Of a stretch of DNA of 64,000 bases, positions 46,419 through 55,690 are shown piece by piece; position 1 is the stretch's first letter, and each line of letters opens with the position of its first letter. The notes beneath the pieces were generated by a model. It saw only the letters and a program-made list of their open reading frames with translations. It had not been told where the DNA came from and made no database searches. The stretch is from Cystobacter fuscus (lineage in GTDB: Bacteria; Myxococcota; Myxococcia; Myxococcales; Myxococcaceae). The DNA is taken from NCBI RefSeq assembly GCF_002305875.1, contig NZ_CP022098.1, positions 9,672,001 through 9,736,000 of the forward strand, read 5' to 3'. Position numbers and translations under genes: made by a program.

Positions 46419-48593
46419 CTACAGCGACTCGAGGAAGGCGAACAACGCGTCGCGGTCGGCCTTGGGGAGCGCGGAGAACCGGTCGCGGCTGCCCGTCGCC
46501 TCACCGCCGTGCCACAGGATGGCCTCGGACAGCGTGCGGGCGCGGCCGTCGTGCAGGTAGCGCACGTTCTGCGCGCCGCCCTGCACGAACTTCAGCGAAC
46601 CCAGGCCCCACAGCGGCTGCGTGCGCCACAGGTTCGGGGTGGCCTGGCCCTCGCTGAGCGTGTCCGCCAGCTCCGAACCCATGTCGTGCAGCAGCAGGTC
46701 CGTGTACGGGCGGATGGTCTGGTTGCGCAGCTCGGCGAACGGGTGGTTGTTGCTCGTGGTCAGCTGCGCGGTGTGGCACGAGGTGCAACGGGCCTCGGCG
46801 AAGACGGCGCTGCCGCGCTGGATGAGCGTCGGGTTCACGTCGTGCTCGGGCGAGACGCGGATGCCCTCGGGGTAGCCGCTGCGCAGGCTGCGCTGGGCCG
46901 GCACGCCGATGAGCGACAGGTAGTCCGACATGCGCTGGAGCTCCGTCTCCGACACCGCCGTGGCCGCCGTGGTGGCGCGGCAGTCGGGCGAGCCCTTCTG
47001 GCAGCTCACCGACGGGAACACCGGCGAGGTGACACCCATGTCCTTGACGAGCGCGTCACCCACCTGGTGGCGCACGCTCGCCTTGGTGGCCTTCCAGCCG
47101 AAGCGGCCGAGGTGCACCTTGCCCGTCTCGGGGTTGTTCACCCAGTGCGGCACACCGCGCACGCCGTCACCGTTGGCGTCATCGGGATCGGCCAGCGCCA
47201 GGATGGTGGGCTCGGCCACGGCCTCCAGCAGGCCCATACCGATGACCTGCGGGGCCTGGCGCACGGAGTAGAGCGACGGCACAGGACCCGAGAAGGAGTA
47301 GACGGGCCTGGCCAGCTCGACCTGCGTACCATCGGCCAGCGTGCGCACCGTCTTCGTGTAGGACGCCACGCTCACCCCGTAGCTGGGCCCCGAGGCGGAA
47401 CCCGGCACCTGCTGCACGTTCCAGCCATAGGTGGGATCGGGCAGCACCGTGTCTCCGGCCCCCGCGGCGCCAGTGAGCACCGACAGGGTGGCGAGCCGCG
47501 CGCCCGCCGCCGGCGCCGCGCTGCGGCCGTTGGCCGTGTGGCACTCGATGCAGCGCGCCTGGTTGTAGCGGGGGCCGAGCTGCCCCTTGTGCTCGGTGAA
47601 CACCGGGTTGGAGGTCGGGTGCTCGGAGTGCGTGCCGTCCGCGAACGAGGTGTGGAACAGCCGGCGTCCCTGCACGAAGCTCTTGGTGTTCTTGATGCCG
47701 ATGTTGTTGGCCATCTGCTGGAACACCCGGTGCGGCTCCTCCGAGTAGTTGTAGGACACGCTGGCCTGGCCACCCAGCAGCGTCTCGTCGGGCAGCGGCT
47801 CGGAGTCCAGGTTGGGGGCGATGCCGTACCAGGGGCGCATGCCCTTGCCCACCACGTAGAGCTGCTCGAACGAGTAGTAGCGCTCACCGCCGCCGTCGAT
47901 GGCCGGGGAGATCAGGCGCGGCGCGGGGGCCAGCTCGATCTTGTCGCCAATCTTCAACGGGCTGTGCGGGGACGTGCGCCAGTTGGAGGTGAACGACATC
48001 ATGCAATCGCGCGTGCCGGCGTGGCAGATGGGCTGGTTGGCCTCGAGCGGATTGTTGAAGCCGTAGTTGAGCGACCAGCCGAAGTCGCGCACGTTGGGGT
48101 TGTTGATGTTGCGGAACAGGCTGAAGGTGGTGCCCCGGAACGTGCCATCGTTGACGTGCAGGTACACCGAGATCTTCTGGCGGCCGGCGGGCACCTCGTC
48201 GCGGATCTCCAGACCGAAGGTGCGGTTCTGGAAGTAGAAGGTGGGGAAGGTGAAGTAGCGACCCGGGCCCGTGTCGGGAGCGTCCCACGCCTCGCCGCGC
48301 TCACGCGCGTGGCGCTCGGTGGGACGCGCCCCCATGAAGGTCACCAGCGTGCCGTCCGGCTCGGTGTACTGGAGCTGCTCGACGGCCTCGGTGCCAGGCT
48401 CGTACAGGGGCGAGTACGCGGCCGTCACACCGGTGCCCGGAGGGGTCATGACGACGGCCGTGTCCGCACCCGCGCCAGCGCCCTCGCCTCCGCAAGCCGT
48501 CAGCGAGACGGCCGCGGCAACCGCCGTCAGGGCGGAAGCGGAGAGGGAACCAAACGGCACAGGGGGCGGTGTTTTTGATGTCCTGAGTTTCAA
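46419..48593 (-). CDS. Di-heme oxidoreductase/cytochrome-c-peroxidase-like lipoprotein
   Basis: The 724-residue exported product is predicted from a TTG start with GAGG upstream and a lipobox LTAC (Cys 34). Two c-type heme motifs are present, CIECH (348-352) and CTSCH (603-607). The C-terminal heme domain ends FVQGGAQNVRYLHDGRARTLSEAILWHGGEA, matching the di-haem oxidoreductase family (DUF1111/PF06537), related to MauG and bacterial cytochrome-c peroxidase. A large N-terminal segment (about 50-330) is extra. It probably acts at the outer membrane or periplasm. Its physiological substrate is unknown. Confidence 0.85.
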   Translation of the reverse strand: MKLRTSKTPPPVPFGSLSASALTAVAAAVSLTACGGEGAGAGADTAVVMTPPGTGVTAAYSPLYEPGTEAVEQLQYTEPDGTLVTFMGARPTERHARERGEAWDAPDTGPGRYFTFPTFYFQNRTFGLEIRDEVPAGRQKISVYLHVNDGTFRGTTFSLFRNINNPNVRDFGWSLNYGFNNPLEANQPICHAGTRDCMMSFTSNWRTSPHSPLKIGDKIELAPAPRLISPAIDGGGERYYSFEQLYVVGKGMRPWYGIAPNLDSEPLPDETLLGGQASVSYNYSEEPHRVFQQMANNIGIKNTKSFVQGRRLFHTSFADGTHSEHPTSNPVFTEHKGQLGPRYNQARCIECHTANGRSAAPAAGARLATLSVLTGAAGAGDTVLPDPTYGWNVQQVPGSASGPSYGVSVASYTKTVRTLADGTQVELARPVYSFSGPVPSLYSVRQAPQVIGMGLLEAVAEPTILALADPDDANGDGVRGVPHWVNNPETGKVHLGRFGWKATKASVRHQVGDALVKDMGVTSPVFPSVSCQKGSPDCRATTAATAVSETELQRMSDYLSLIGVPAQRSLRSGYPEGIRVSPEHDVNPTLIQRGSAVFAEARCTSCHTAQLTTSNNHPFAELRNQTIRPYTDLLLHDMGSELADTLSEGQATPNLWRTQPLWGLGSLKFVQGGAQNVRYLHDGRARTLSEAILWHGGEATGSRDRFSALPKADRDALFAFLESL

Positions 48594-48872
48594 GGGCGCC
48601 TCTTTGTCTTGGGTTTGTCCTGGGCGGCGCCTCTTTCTCTACGCTAACACCATCGATGAGGCGATGGATTTCTCATATCAATCCGTGTAAATCTCGCTTT
48701 CCCCAACTCTTGAGATTCAAGAGATGAGTCTTCAGCGGGGCCCTGTTGCCGTGACACTGTTTTTACAAATTTTCCCGCCTCACCGTCATTTTTATTCTCC
48801 AAGGTATTGATACTTAAGCCGGAATTCCGCATTATGCGGCCTCCGCGCAGCATGTCCCCAGGAGGACATCGG
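48594..48872 (+). promoter_or_regulatory. AT-rich divergent region with palindromes
   Basis: The 279-bp gap between the di-heme and DUF1800 genes is visibly AT-rich against its surroundings. It holds CTCTTGA-GAT-TCAAGAG (48707-48723), CGGAATTCCG (48820-48829) and CCGCAT-T-ATGCGG (48827-48839), all operator-like. No gene fits. A strong AGGAGG (48860-48865) precedes the DUF1800 ATG by 7 bp. Confidence 0.55.
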
Positions 48873-50528
48873 ATGATACGTCGCACCGCCCTCGCCCTCG
48901 CCCTGTGTGCCACCGGTTGCGCACCAGAGGAGGGCCTCACCGGGGAGAACCCCGTCGACAGCCTCGAGCAGGCCGAGTCGCTCACCGAGCCGTCCGAGGC
49001 CAATGCCATCCGGTTCCTCGAGCAGGCCACCTTTGGACCCCGTCTCGCCAATGGAGTGAGCCCGCTGCCCATCGACAGCGTGGAGCACGTGGTGGACGTG
49101 GGCATCACCAAGGCCATCTCCGAGCAGCTCTCGGCGCCCCGCTACACGTACGACGGGACGACCACGAGCAAGGATCTCGGCTCCCAGTTCTTCTACAACG
49201 CCGTCATGGGCAAGGATCAGCTCCGGCAGCGGGTGGCCTTCGCGCTGAGTCAGATCCTCGTCGTGTCACAGAATGGCATCGCCGACATCCAGGCCACTCC
49301 CGAGTCGGAGCCCAAGGTGGCGCTGGCGGGCTATCTCAACCAGCTCTCCGCGAATGCCTTCGGCAACTTCCGCACCCTGCTGGACGCCATCACCCGCGAT
49401 CCCGCCATGGGCAACTACCTGGACATGGTGAACAACCGGGCGTTCGACACGGCCGGCAAGGCCATCGAGCCGAACGAGAACTACGCCCGGGAGCTGCTCC
49501 AGCTCTTCACGCTCGGGCTGCACAAGCTGAACGACGACGGCACCGTGAAGCTCGACGCCAACGGCGTGCCGCTCCCCGCGTACACCGAGGCCCAGGTCCA
49601 GGCGTTCTCGCGAGCCCTCTCCGGGTGGACCTTCGCCAGCGCCACGGGCTGCCCCACCAAGGGCCGCAGCAACCCGGCCGATTACACCCAGCCGATGGTG
49701 GGCTGCGATGTCAATCACGACTCCTCCGCGCAGACGCTCCTTCGGGGCGTGGTGACGACCACGGGAGCGGGCGCCACGGCGCACCTCAAGGAGGCGCTCG
49801 ACAACATCTTCGCCGACCCGAACCTGCCTCCATTCATCTGCAAGCAGCTCATCCAACACCTCGTCACCAGCAATCCCAGCCCCGCGTATGTCAGCCGGGT
49901 GGTGGCGGTCTTCAAGAACAATGGCAGTGGTGTGCGGGGAGACATGAGCGCGGTGGTCCGGAAGATCCTCGAGGACACCGAGGCGCGCGGGCCCCAGCCG
50001 CCCCTGTCGCTCTACGCCACCTTCGGCCGGCTCCGGCCGCCCGCGTTGTTCATCACCTCGACCATCCGGTGGTTGAACGGCACGATGGATCAGACGGCGG
50101 ACAAGAATCCGGGAGGCAAGCTCAACTCCTGGAGCAAGTCGCTCGGGCAGGATGTGCCCAGGCCGTCCTCGGTCTTCAGCTACTACCCCCCCAACGCCCC
50201 CGCTCCTGGCGGCAACGGGCTGCTCGGCCCCGAGTTCGCCATCCTGGACACCGCGACGGCCACCGCGCGCGCCAACTTCGTGCACGACCTGCTCTTCTCG
50301 AGCACGGCGGCGACCAATGGCATCGTGCTCGATCTGACCCCACTGCCCGCGGACCCGAGTGACCTGGTGTACTGGCTTGGCCGCTACTGGCTCCATGACG
50401 CGGCGTCCTCGAACCTCCAGCTCGCGGTCTACAAAGCCATCACCGATCCCCGCGCCGGCAGCACCCGCCGACAGAAGCTGGCCATCTACCTCACGTCGCT
50501 CTCCCCCGAGTTCCAGATCCAGAGGTAA
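48873..50528 (+). CDS. DUF1800 family lipoprotein
   Basis: The 551-residue product starts with a lipobox (RRTALALALCATGC, Cys 16). The body has the DUF1800 signature: AIRFLEQATFGPRLANG, RQRVAFALSQILVVSQNG, NENYARELLQLFTLGLHKLNDDG and RALSGWTFA. The family is widespread and of unknown function, and is very commonly encoded next to DUF1501, as here (4-bp gap). It is exported, but no enzyme motif was seen. Confidence 0.88.
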   Translation: MIRRTALALALCATGCAPEEGLTGENPVDSLEQAESLTEPSEANAIRFLEQATFGPRLANGVSPLPIDSVEHVVDVGITKAISEQLSAPRYTYDGTTTSKDLGSQFFYNAVMGKDQLRQRVAFALSQILVVSQNGIADIQATPESEPKVALAGYLNQLSANAFGNFRTLLDAITRDPAMGNYLDMVNNRAFDTAGKAIEPNENYARELLQLFTLGLHKLNDDGTVKLDANGVPLPAYTEAQVQAFSRALSGWTFASATGCPTKGRSNPADYTQPMVGCDVNHDSSAQTLLRGVVTTTGAGATAHLKEALDNIFADPNLPPFICKQLIQHLVTSNPSPAYVSRVVAVFKNNGSGVRGDMSAVVRKILEDTEARGPQPPLSLYATFGRLRPPALFITSTIRWLNGTMDQTADKNPGGKLNSWSKSLGQDVPRPSSVFSYYPPNAPAPGGNGLLGPEFAILDTATATARANFVHDLLFSSTAATNGIVLDLTPLPADPSDLVYWLGRYWLHDAASSNLQLAVYKAITDPRAGSTRRQKLAIYLTSLSPEFQIQR

Positions 50529-50532
50529 TCCC

Positions 50533-52056
50533 ATGACCTCCTCACGACGCCAGTTCCTCCGGGCCACGGGCCTGCTCACCGCCGCCGCCACCCTTCCCCG
50601 CTGGTGGGGGGAAGCGCGCGCCGCCACCGCCGCCGGCTACGCGGGCCACCGCGCCGCGGTGTGTGTCTTCCTTCTGGGCGGCAACGACTCCAACAACCTC
50701 ATCGTTCCCCGACTCGCGACCCCCCATGCGCAGTACCTCGCGGCGCGGCCGAACATCGGCATCAAGCTGGCGGACCTGCTGCCCATCAACCCCGTGGGGA
50801 CCGCCACCGGCTCCTATGGACTGCACCCCTCGCTCACGAAGCTCCAGGCGCTCTTCGAACAGGAGAAGGCCGCGGTGGTGTGCAACGTGGGGCCGCTCGT
50901 GTTGCCCATGAAGAAGACGGACTACACCTCGGGCACGGTGGTACGGCCAGACAACCTGTTCTCCCATTCCGACCAGCAGGATGCCTGGGCGAGCGGCATC
51001 GCGAACCCCTCCAGCGTCATCCTCCCCCTGTCGCTCATCGGCAAGGTGACGGGATGGGGCGGCCGGACCGCGGACAAGCTCAGCGGACTGAACCCCGGAG
51101 AGTATCCGGAGGTGACCTCGTTCGGCGGTAAGGGGCTCTTCTCCCTGGGCGCCTCACGGCAGCCCATGTCGGTGGCCAGCAATGGCACGCTCGGCTTCCG
51201 GGCGACGACCGACGCCGCCTTCGGAGCCCTGCAACAAGAAGCGCTCGCCGAGGTGCTGGCCCTCCACAACGATGTCACCCTGGAGTCCTCCTATGGTGAC
51301 ACCTTCTCCATGGCGCAGACCTTCGCCAACTCGCGCACCACCGCGCGGGAGGCCGCCTGGAACCTGCTCCCGCAGGCCACGCGCGAGGCCATTGATGCCC
51401 TGTTCGTCCTGCCCACCGACGGCGGGGGCTGGTCCCTGCCTACCCAGCTCTACCAGGTCCTCCGGGACATCGTGGCGGGAGCGACTCCCGTGGCGAGCGG
51501 CGGCCTGGGCCTCAGGCGCCAGATGTTCTCGGTGGGGTTGGGAGGCTTCGATACCCACACCGGGCAGGACTCGGCCCAGCGCTCGTTGTTCAAACAGCTC
51601 GACTTCGCGCTCGACGCCTTCTACCGGGCGCTCGTGCTCGTCCAGACGGCCTTCGGTGCCAACGCGCCGCAGGCCACGCTCTTCACGATGAGCGACTTCA
51701 GCCGCACCCTCCGGGAGAACTCCGACAAGGGGACGGACCATGGCTGGGGAAGCCATGCCCTCATCCTCGGGGATCGCGTCCTCGGGCGCCGGTTGTATGG
51801 GACGTTCCCCAACCTGGACCTGTCCAACAACGCGGTGAACAACCCAGACACCGTCGACTCGAAGGGGCGTTGGATTCCCACGTTGTCCGTGGACCAGTAC
51901 GCCCACTCCCTCGTGTCGTGGCTGGGTTTGTCGACCACGGCGGAGCGCGACTACGTGTTCCCCAACATGAAGGACTACCTCGCCGCGGCGACCGCCAACG
52001 GCTTCCCGACCGCCGCGCGGCAGTCCAAGATCGCGTTCATGATGGCAGACACGTAA
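50533..52056 (+). CDS. DUF1501 family protein with Tat signal
   Basis: The 507-residue product begins with a twin-arginine signal (SSRRQFLRATGLLTAAAT). The body contains RAAVCVFLLGGNDSNNLIVP, LPMKKTDYTSGTVVRPDNLFSHSDQQDAWASG, FSVGLGGFDTHTGQD, FTMSDFSRTLRENSDKGTDHGWGSHALILG. DUF1501 proteins are related to the alkaline-phosphatase/sulfatase superfamily. The His/Asp residues in the last motif would be metal ligands. Co-transcription with DUF1800 suggests a joint exported complex. No substrate can be assigned. Confidence 0.88.
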   Translation: MTSSRRQFLRATGLLTAAATLPRWWGEARAATAAGYAGHRAAVCVFLLGGNDSNNLIVPRLATPHAQYLAARPNIGIKLADLLPINPVGTATGSYGLHPSLTKLQALFEQEKAAVVCNVGPLVLPMKKTDYTSGTVVRPDNLFSHSDQQDAWASGIANPSSVILPLSLIGKVTGWGGRTADKLSGLNPGEYPEVTSFGGKGLFSLGASRQPMSVASNGTLGFRATTDAAFGALQQEALAEVLALHNDVTLESSYGDTFSMAQTFANSRTTAREAAWNLLPQATREAIDALFVLPTDGGGWSLPTQLYQVLRDIVAGATPVASGGLGLRRQMFSVGLGGFDTHTGQDSAQRSLFKQLDFALDAFYRALVLVQTAFGANAPQATLFTMSDFSRTLRENSDKGTDHGWGSHALILGDRVLGRRLYGTFPNLDLSNNAVNNPDTVDSKGRWIPTLSVDQYAHSLVSWLGLSTTAERDYVFPNMKDYLAAATANGFPTAARQSKIAFMMADT

Positions 52057-52250
52057 GGCCAAGGGGGCCCGCGGGAAGTTTGCCGCGGGCACCATCGGCT
52101 GGGGCTCGGGAGCGCCGGAGCCTGGAGCCCATCGCTCACGAGCGCCCGGTGGCGTGCTGGAACACCGGGCCGCCACGAATTGTGAGGCGTCGAGCAGGAA
52201 CGGGAGGACACCGTCAACCTGACTCAACGCGCGGTGGTAACCTCGGGTGC

Positions 52251-52784
52251 ATGCTCCCACTCATTCTCCTGCTCGTCGTGACACAGCTCCCCTGCGTCCA
52301 GGGTGACTCCACCGCTGTGTGTAGATGCAAGCAGGGCAGTGCCAGCGGCTGTGCCGCCCTGGATCCCCGGAAGGCAGCAGAGATCGCACAGGCGATCCAT
52401 GAGCTGAAAATCGACGAGGAAGCTCGCCAGAAGCAGGCTGCCAGCTCAACCAGCGCAAAAGTCCAGGAGTCCTCCGATGCGCCCGAGCCGCCCGACTGCA
52501 AAGGCCAGCAGCATCACGTCATCTCCAAGCCCATCGCCAAGGAACTGGAACTCCACCCTACACTCATGGGCGTTTATGAACCCCGGGACTCACGTTTCGT
52601 CACCAAGGCCGTCGACGAAGCAGCACATTGCGGCTACCAGGATTGGCACCGGAAAATCGATGCGGAGGTCATCAACTACTGGCTGCGCACGCACAAGTCC
52701 GCGACCGCAAAGGAGTTCGAAACGTTCCTGCGCTCCGTCTACAACCGTCCCGACATGAGGGCGAGGTTCCCCCGTGGGTTCTGA
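52251..52784 (+). CDS. Probable contact-dependent toxin (SitA6-like), HHH/HNH nuclease-type C-terminus
   Basis: The 177-residue product has a hydrophobic leader (MLPLILLLVVTQLPC) with an unclear lipobox (Pro at -1). A Cys-rich start (AVCRCKQGSASGCAALD) is followed by a charged helical linker. Residues ~85-177 carry HHVISKPIAKELELHP, FVTKAVDEAAHCGYQDWHRKIDAEV with His 88, 89, 126 and 133, and a C-terminal RSVYNRPDMRARFPRGF. This resembles polymorphic toxin nucleases of the Sit group in Myxococcus. The next gene overlaps by 11 bp and looks like the immunity protein. Confidence 0.65.
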   Translation: MLPLILLLVVTQLPCVQGDSTAVCRCKQGSASGCAALDPRKAAEIAQAIHELKIDEEARQKQAASSTSAKVQESSDAPEPPDCKGQQHHVISKPIAKELELHPTLMGVYEPRDSRFVTKAVDEAAHCGYQDWHRKIDAEVINYWLRTHKSATAKEFETFLRSVYNRPDMRARFPRGF

Positions 52785-53448
52785 AGGCCACTCCGCACCG
52801 CGCTTCTTCGTCCTCGGTCCTGCCCTCGACTCCAACCACGACACCTCTTTCGAGCGGAGTGGAGGAACCATTGGCGATGCCCCACGATGTCCTGACTGCG
52901 GCGCGTTCACCGGCATGCGAACGTGGTTGCCCCCACTGCGCGGCGAATTGAAGTTGAACGGCAAGGAGTTCGGGGACTTCGTGGGAGGACCTGGCGGCGG
53001 ATACCTCGTCACCAATCGCTTCGTAGAGTCCTTCTGCAGGGAAGGCCTGACCGGGCTGTCCGGCTTTCAGCCGGTGGAACTCGTCCGCGTGCGCGGTCGG
53101 AGGCGCACCACTGACTCAGCCTCCGCTCCCCGATACTTCTACACCACGCCCGTCTTTGGCGGCGCGGCGGTGGATGAGGCCAGGAGCCGCATTCGGCGCG
53201 CATCCCCCATCACCTGTGATGCCTGCCGGGAGACGAATGTGGACACCATCCACGGCTTCACCCTGGAGAAGGAGACCTGGCACGGCGAGGATGTGTTCTA
53301 CGCCCGCGGCATGCCCGGCAGTCCTGTGGTTTCCGAGCGATTCGTCCACTTCGTGGAGCGGCACCAGTTGACGAACATGCTGCTGACCCCCACTGAGGAG
53401 TACACCTGGGATCCCCTGAAGCTGGGACCGCCACGTCCCGTACTGTGA
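52774..53448 (+). CDS. SitI6-like double-CxxCG immunity protein
   Basis: The product has 224 residues from a GTG overlapping the toxin gene. Two CxxC pairs are present: CPDC (39-42, in APRCPDCGAFTG) and CDAC (148-151, in ITCDACRETN), with RFF near the start and the domain ending YTWDPLKLGPPRPVL. These fit the myxobacterial 'double-CXXCG motif' proteins, known as immunity partners of Sit toxins. Metal binding is inferred from the Cys pairs. Order and overlap with the toxin gene support co-expression so that the producer is protected. Confidence 0.75.
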   Translation: MGSEGHSAPRFFVLGPALDSNHDTSFERSGGTIGDAPRCPDCGAFTGMRTWLPPLRGELKLNGKEFGDFVGGPGGGYLVTNRFVESFCREGLTGLSGFQPVELVRVRGRRRTTDSASAPRYFYTTPVFGGAAVDEARSRIRRASPITCDACRETNVDTIHGFTLEKETWHGEDVFYARGMPGSPVVSERFVHFVERHQLTNMLLTPTEEYTWDPLKLGPPRPVL

Positions 53449-53465
53449 ACCCGCTCCGGGCCCGC

Positions 53466-54227
53466 TCAAGACTTCAGCTTGTACCCCGTCTTGAAGATCC
53501 ACCACACGCCGCCAAGGCACAGGGAGAGGAACATCAGGGTCATGCCGAGGCTGACCCCGACATTGACGTCGGAAGCTCCGTAGAAGCTCCAGCGGAAGCC
53601 GCTGATCAGATACACCACCGGGTTGAACAGGGTGATCCTCTGCCAGAGGGGCGGCAGCATGTGGATGGAGTAAAAGGCGCCACCAAGGAAGGTCAGCGGA
53701 GTGACCACGAGCAGCGGGATGATCTGCAGCTTCTCGAAACCGTCCGCCCAGACACCGATGATGAAGCCAAACATGCTGAAGGTGACCGCGGTGAGCACCA
53801 GGAAGCCCACCATCCAGAACGGATGCGCGATCTCATAGGGAACGAAGATCCGGGCCGTCGCCAGGATCAGCATGCCCAGCATGATCGATTTGGTGGCCGC
53901 CGCCCCCACGTAGCCAATCACCACCTCGACGAAGGACACCGGCGCGGACAGCACCTCGAAGATCGTTCCCGACCACTTCGGCATGTAGATGCCGAACGAG
54001 GCATTGGAAATGCTCTCGCTCAACAGCGACAACATGAGCAGGCCCGGAATGATGAAGGCCCCGTAGCTGACCCCGTCGATCTGACCCATGCGCGAGCCGA
54101 TCGCCGAGCCGAACACCACGAAGTACAGCGAGGTGGACAGCACCGGCGAGGCGATGCTCTGCATCAGCGTGCGGAAGGTGCGTGCCATCTCGAAGCGGTA
54201 GATGGCGCGGATCGCATACACGTTCAT
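53466..54227 (-). CDS. ABC-2 type transporter permease
   Basis: The 253-residue product has about six membrane helices and no large soluble domain. The start [44 protein letters not shown] and a final [18 protein letters not shown] (EXE-like loop) match YadH/NodJ-type permeases. Its ATG overlaps the upstream ATPase stop as ATGA, so both are translated together. These exporters move polysaccharides, lipids or drugs; the substrate here is not given by sequence. Confidence 0.92.
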   Translation of the reverse strand: MNVYAIRAIYRFEMARTFRTLMQSIASPVLSTSLYFVVFGSAIGSRMGQIDGVSYGAFIIPGLLMLSLLSESISNASFGIYMPKWSGTIFEVLSAPVSFVEVVIGYVGAAATKSIMLGMLILATARIFVPYEIAHPFWMVGFLVLTAVTFSMFGFIIGVWADGFEKLQIIPLLVVTPLTFLGGAFYSIHMLPPLWQRITLFNPVVYLISGFRWSFYGASDVNVGVSLGMTLMFLSLCLGGVWWIFKTGYKLKS

Positions 54228-55153
54228 GACCGGGCCCTCACGAGGCTGACGAAGATGTCCTCCAGCGAGCTCTCACTGGAATGCAGATCCTTGAAGTCGA
54301 TGCCGTGCTCGCCCAGCCGCCGCAACAGCGTCGCGATGCCGGTCTCCTCCTCCTTCTGCGTGTCGAAGGTATAGACCAGCGTGTTCCCATCCTCGGACAG
54401 CTCGAGCGCGAGCCCGGCCAGCGCCTCGGGGATGCGCTCCAGCGGACTGCGCAGCCGCAAGGTGAGCTGCTTCGTGCCGAGCTTGCGCATCAGCACCGCC
54501 TTGTCCTCCACCAGGATGAGCTCGCCCTTGTGGATCACCCCGATGCGGTCGGCCATCTTCTCCGCCTCCTCGATGTAGTGCGTGGTCAGGATGATCGTCA
54601 CCCCGCGCTCGCGCAGGCCCCGCACCATCTCCCACATGTCGTGGCGTAGCTCGACATCGACGCCCGCGGTGGGTTCGTCGAGGAAGAGGATCCGCGGCTC
54701 GTGCGACAGCGCCTTGGCGATCAACACCCGGCGCTTCATGCCGCCAGACAGCGTCATGATCCGCGAGTCCTTCTTGTCCCACAGCGACAGGTCGCGAAGC
54801 ACCTTCTCGACATGGGCCGGGTTGGGAGGCTTGCCGAACAGGCCGCGGCTGAAGTTCACCGTGGCCCAGACGCTCTCGAACGCGTCGGTCGACAGTTCCT
54901 GCGGCACCAGCCCGATCTTCGCCCGGGCCGCGCGGAAGTCCGTCACGATGTCATGCCCGTCGGCCAGCACCGTGCCTCCGCTCGGGTTGACGATCCCGCA
55001 GATGATGCTGATCAGCGTGGTCTTGCCCGCCCCGTTGGGCCCGAGCAGGGCGAAGATCTCCCCACTCCGGATCTCCAGGTTGATGGACTTGAGCGCCTGG
55101 AATCCCGAGGCGTACGTCTTGCTGAGGTTCTTGACGGAAATCACCGGCTGCAC
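54224..55153 (-). CDS. ABC transporter ATP-binding protein (ABC-2/CcmA type)
   Basis: The 309-residue product has Walker [16 protein letters not shown], signature LSGGMKRR, Walker [17 protein letters not shown] and a switch His (TTHYIEEAE). A C-terminal DUF4162-like segment of about 80 residues follows. The start is GTG with AGGAGGGG upstream. It energises the permease encoded next. It is divergent from the blaI-like gene, with a shared 141-bp promoter region. Confidence 0.95.
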   Translation of the reverse strand: MQPVISVKNLSKTYASGFQALKSINLEIRSGEIFALLGPNGAGKTTLISIICGIVNPSGGTVLADGHDIVTDFRAARAKIGLVPQELSTDAFESVWATVNFSRGLFGKPPNPAHVEKVLRDLSLWDKKDSRIMTLSGGMKRRVLIAKALSHEPRILFLDEPTAGVDVELRHDMWEMVRGLRERGVTIILTTHYIEEAEKMADRIGVIHKGELILVEDKAVLMRKLGTKQLTLRLRSPLERIPEALAGLALELSEDGNTLVYTFDTQKEEETGIATLLRRLGEHGIDFKDLHSSESSLEDIFVSLVRARS

Positions 55154-55231
55154 GAGACACCCCTCCTACCCACGAACATCCCACGGTAGAGCACCCGCCT
55201 GGTGGAGGCCAGAGACCGTCCTCCCTCGAAC

Positions 55232-55273
55232 TACGAAGGGCTTCGTTGACATCTACGAAGATGTTCGTATAAA
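55232..55273 (+). promoter_or_regulatory. blaI-like promoter with two tandem operator palindromes
   Basis: TTGACA (55246-55251), 16 bp, then TATAAA (55268-55273) is a near-consensus promoter. ACGAA-N4-TTCGT occurs twice: 55233-55246 (in TACGAAGGGCTTCGTT) and 55255-55268 (in TACGAAGATGTTCGTA). Their centres are 22 bp apart, two helical turns, and the second lies in the promoter spacer. They suit autorepression by the BlaI-like gene at 55295. The left copy may also affect the divergent ABC transporter. Confidence 0.7.
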
Positions 55274-55294
55274 CAGGGGATGGGAGGACGAGCG

Positions 55295-55690
55295 ATGAGT
55301 GAACCCAAGCTGCCCCGCCCGACGGACGCGGAGCTGGCCATTCTACAGGTGATGTGGGAGCGCGGCCCGAGCACGGTGCGCGAGGTGCACGAGGCGTTGA
55401 ACAAGGGCGACGCCAGCACGGGCTACACGACGGTGCTCAAGCTGATGCAGATCATGACGGAGAAGGGGCTCGTCGAGCGGGACGAGTCCCAGCGCGCGCA
55501 CGTGTACCGCACGCGGGCCTCGCAACAGAAGACCCAGCGCCAGTTGGTGACGGACCTGCTCAATCGCGCGTTTGGCGGCTCGCCCGCGCGGCTGGCCATG
55601 CAAGCCCTGTCGACGAAGAAGGCCTCGGCCGAGGAGCTCGCCGAGCTGCGGCAATTGCTGGACACCCTGGAGGAGGAGGAGAAGCCATGA
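55295..55690 (+). CDS. BlaI/MecI/CopY-family transcriptional repressor
   Basis: The 131-residue product follows the winged-helix repressor pattern: RPTDAELAILQVMWERGPSTVREVHEALNKGDASTGYTTVLKLMQIMTEKGLVERDE, then a dimerisation tail (LLNRAFGGSPARLAMQAL...KKASAEELAELRQLL). In BlaI/MecI the repressor is cleaved by a BlaR1/MecR1 peptidase. Its stop overlaps the M56 peptidase start as ATGA. GGGAGGA precedes the ATG. Confidence 0.94.
   Translation: MSEPKLPRPTDAELAILQVMWERGPSTVREVHEALNKGDASTGYTTVLKLMQIMTEKGLVERDESQRAHVYRTRASQQKTQRQLVTDLLNRAFGGSPARLAMQALSTKKASAEELAELRQLLDTLEEEEKP

Noticed and set aside
46509-48578. Plus-strand frame opposite the di-heme oxidoreductase
   Set aside because: The minus strand has signal peptide, two CxxCH motifs and family similarity; the plus frame is a His/Arg/Leu-rich shadow.
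52057-52250. Upstream extension of the toxin gene
   Set aside because: In-frame codons extend into the DUF1501 gene, but the sequence lacks coding character and the ATG at 52251 gives a hydrophobic leader.
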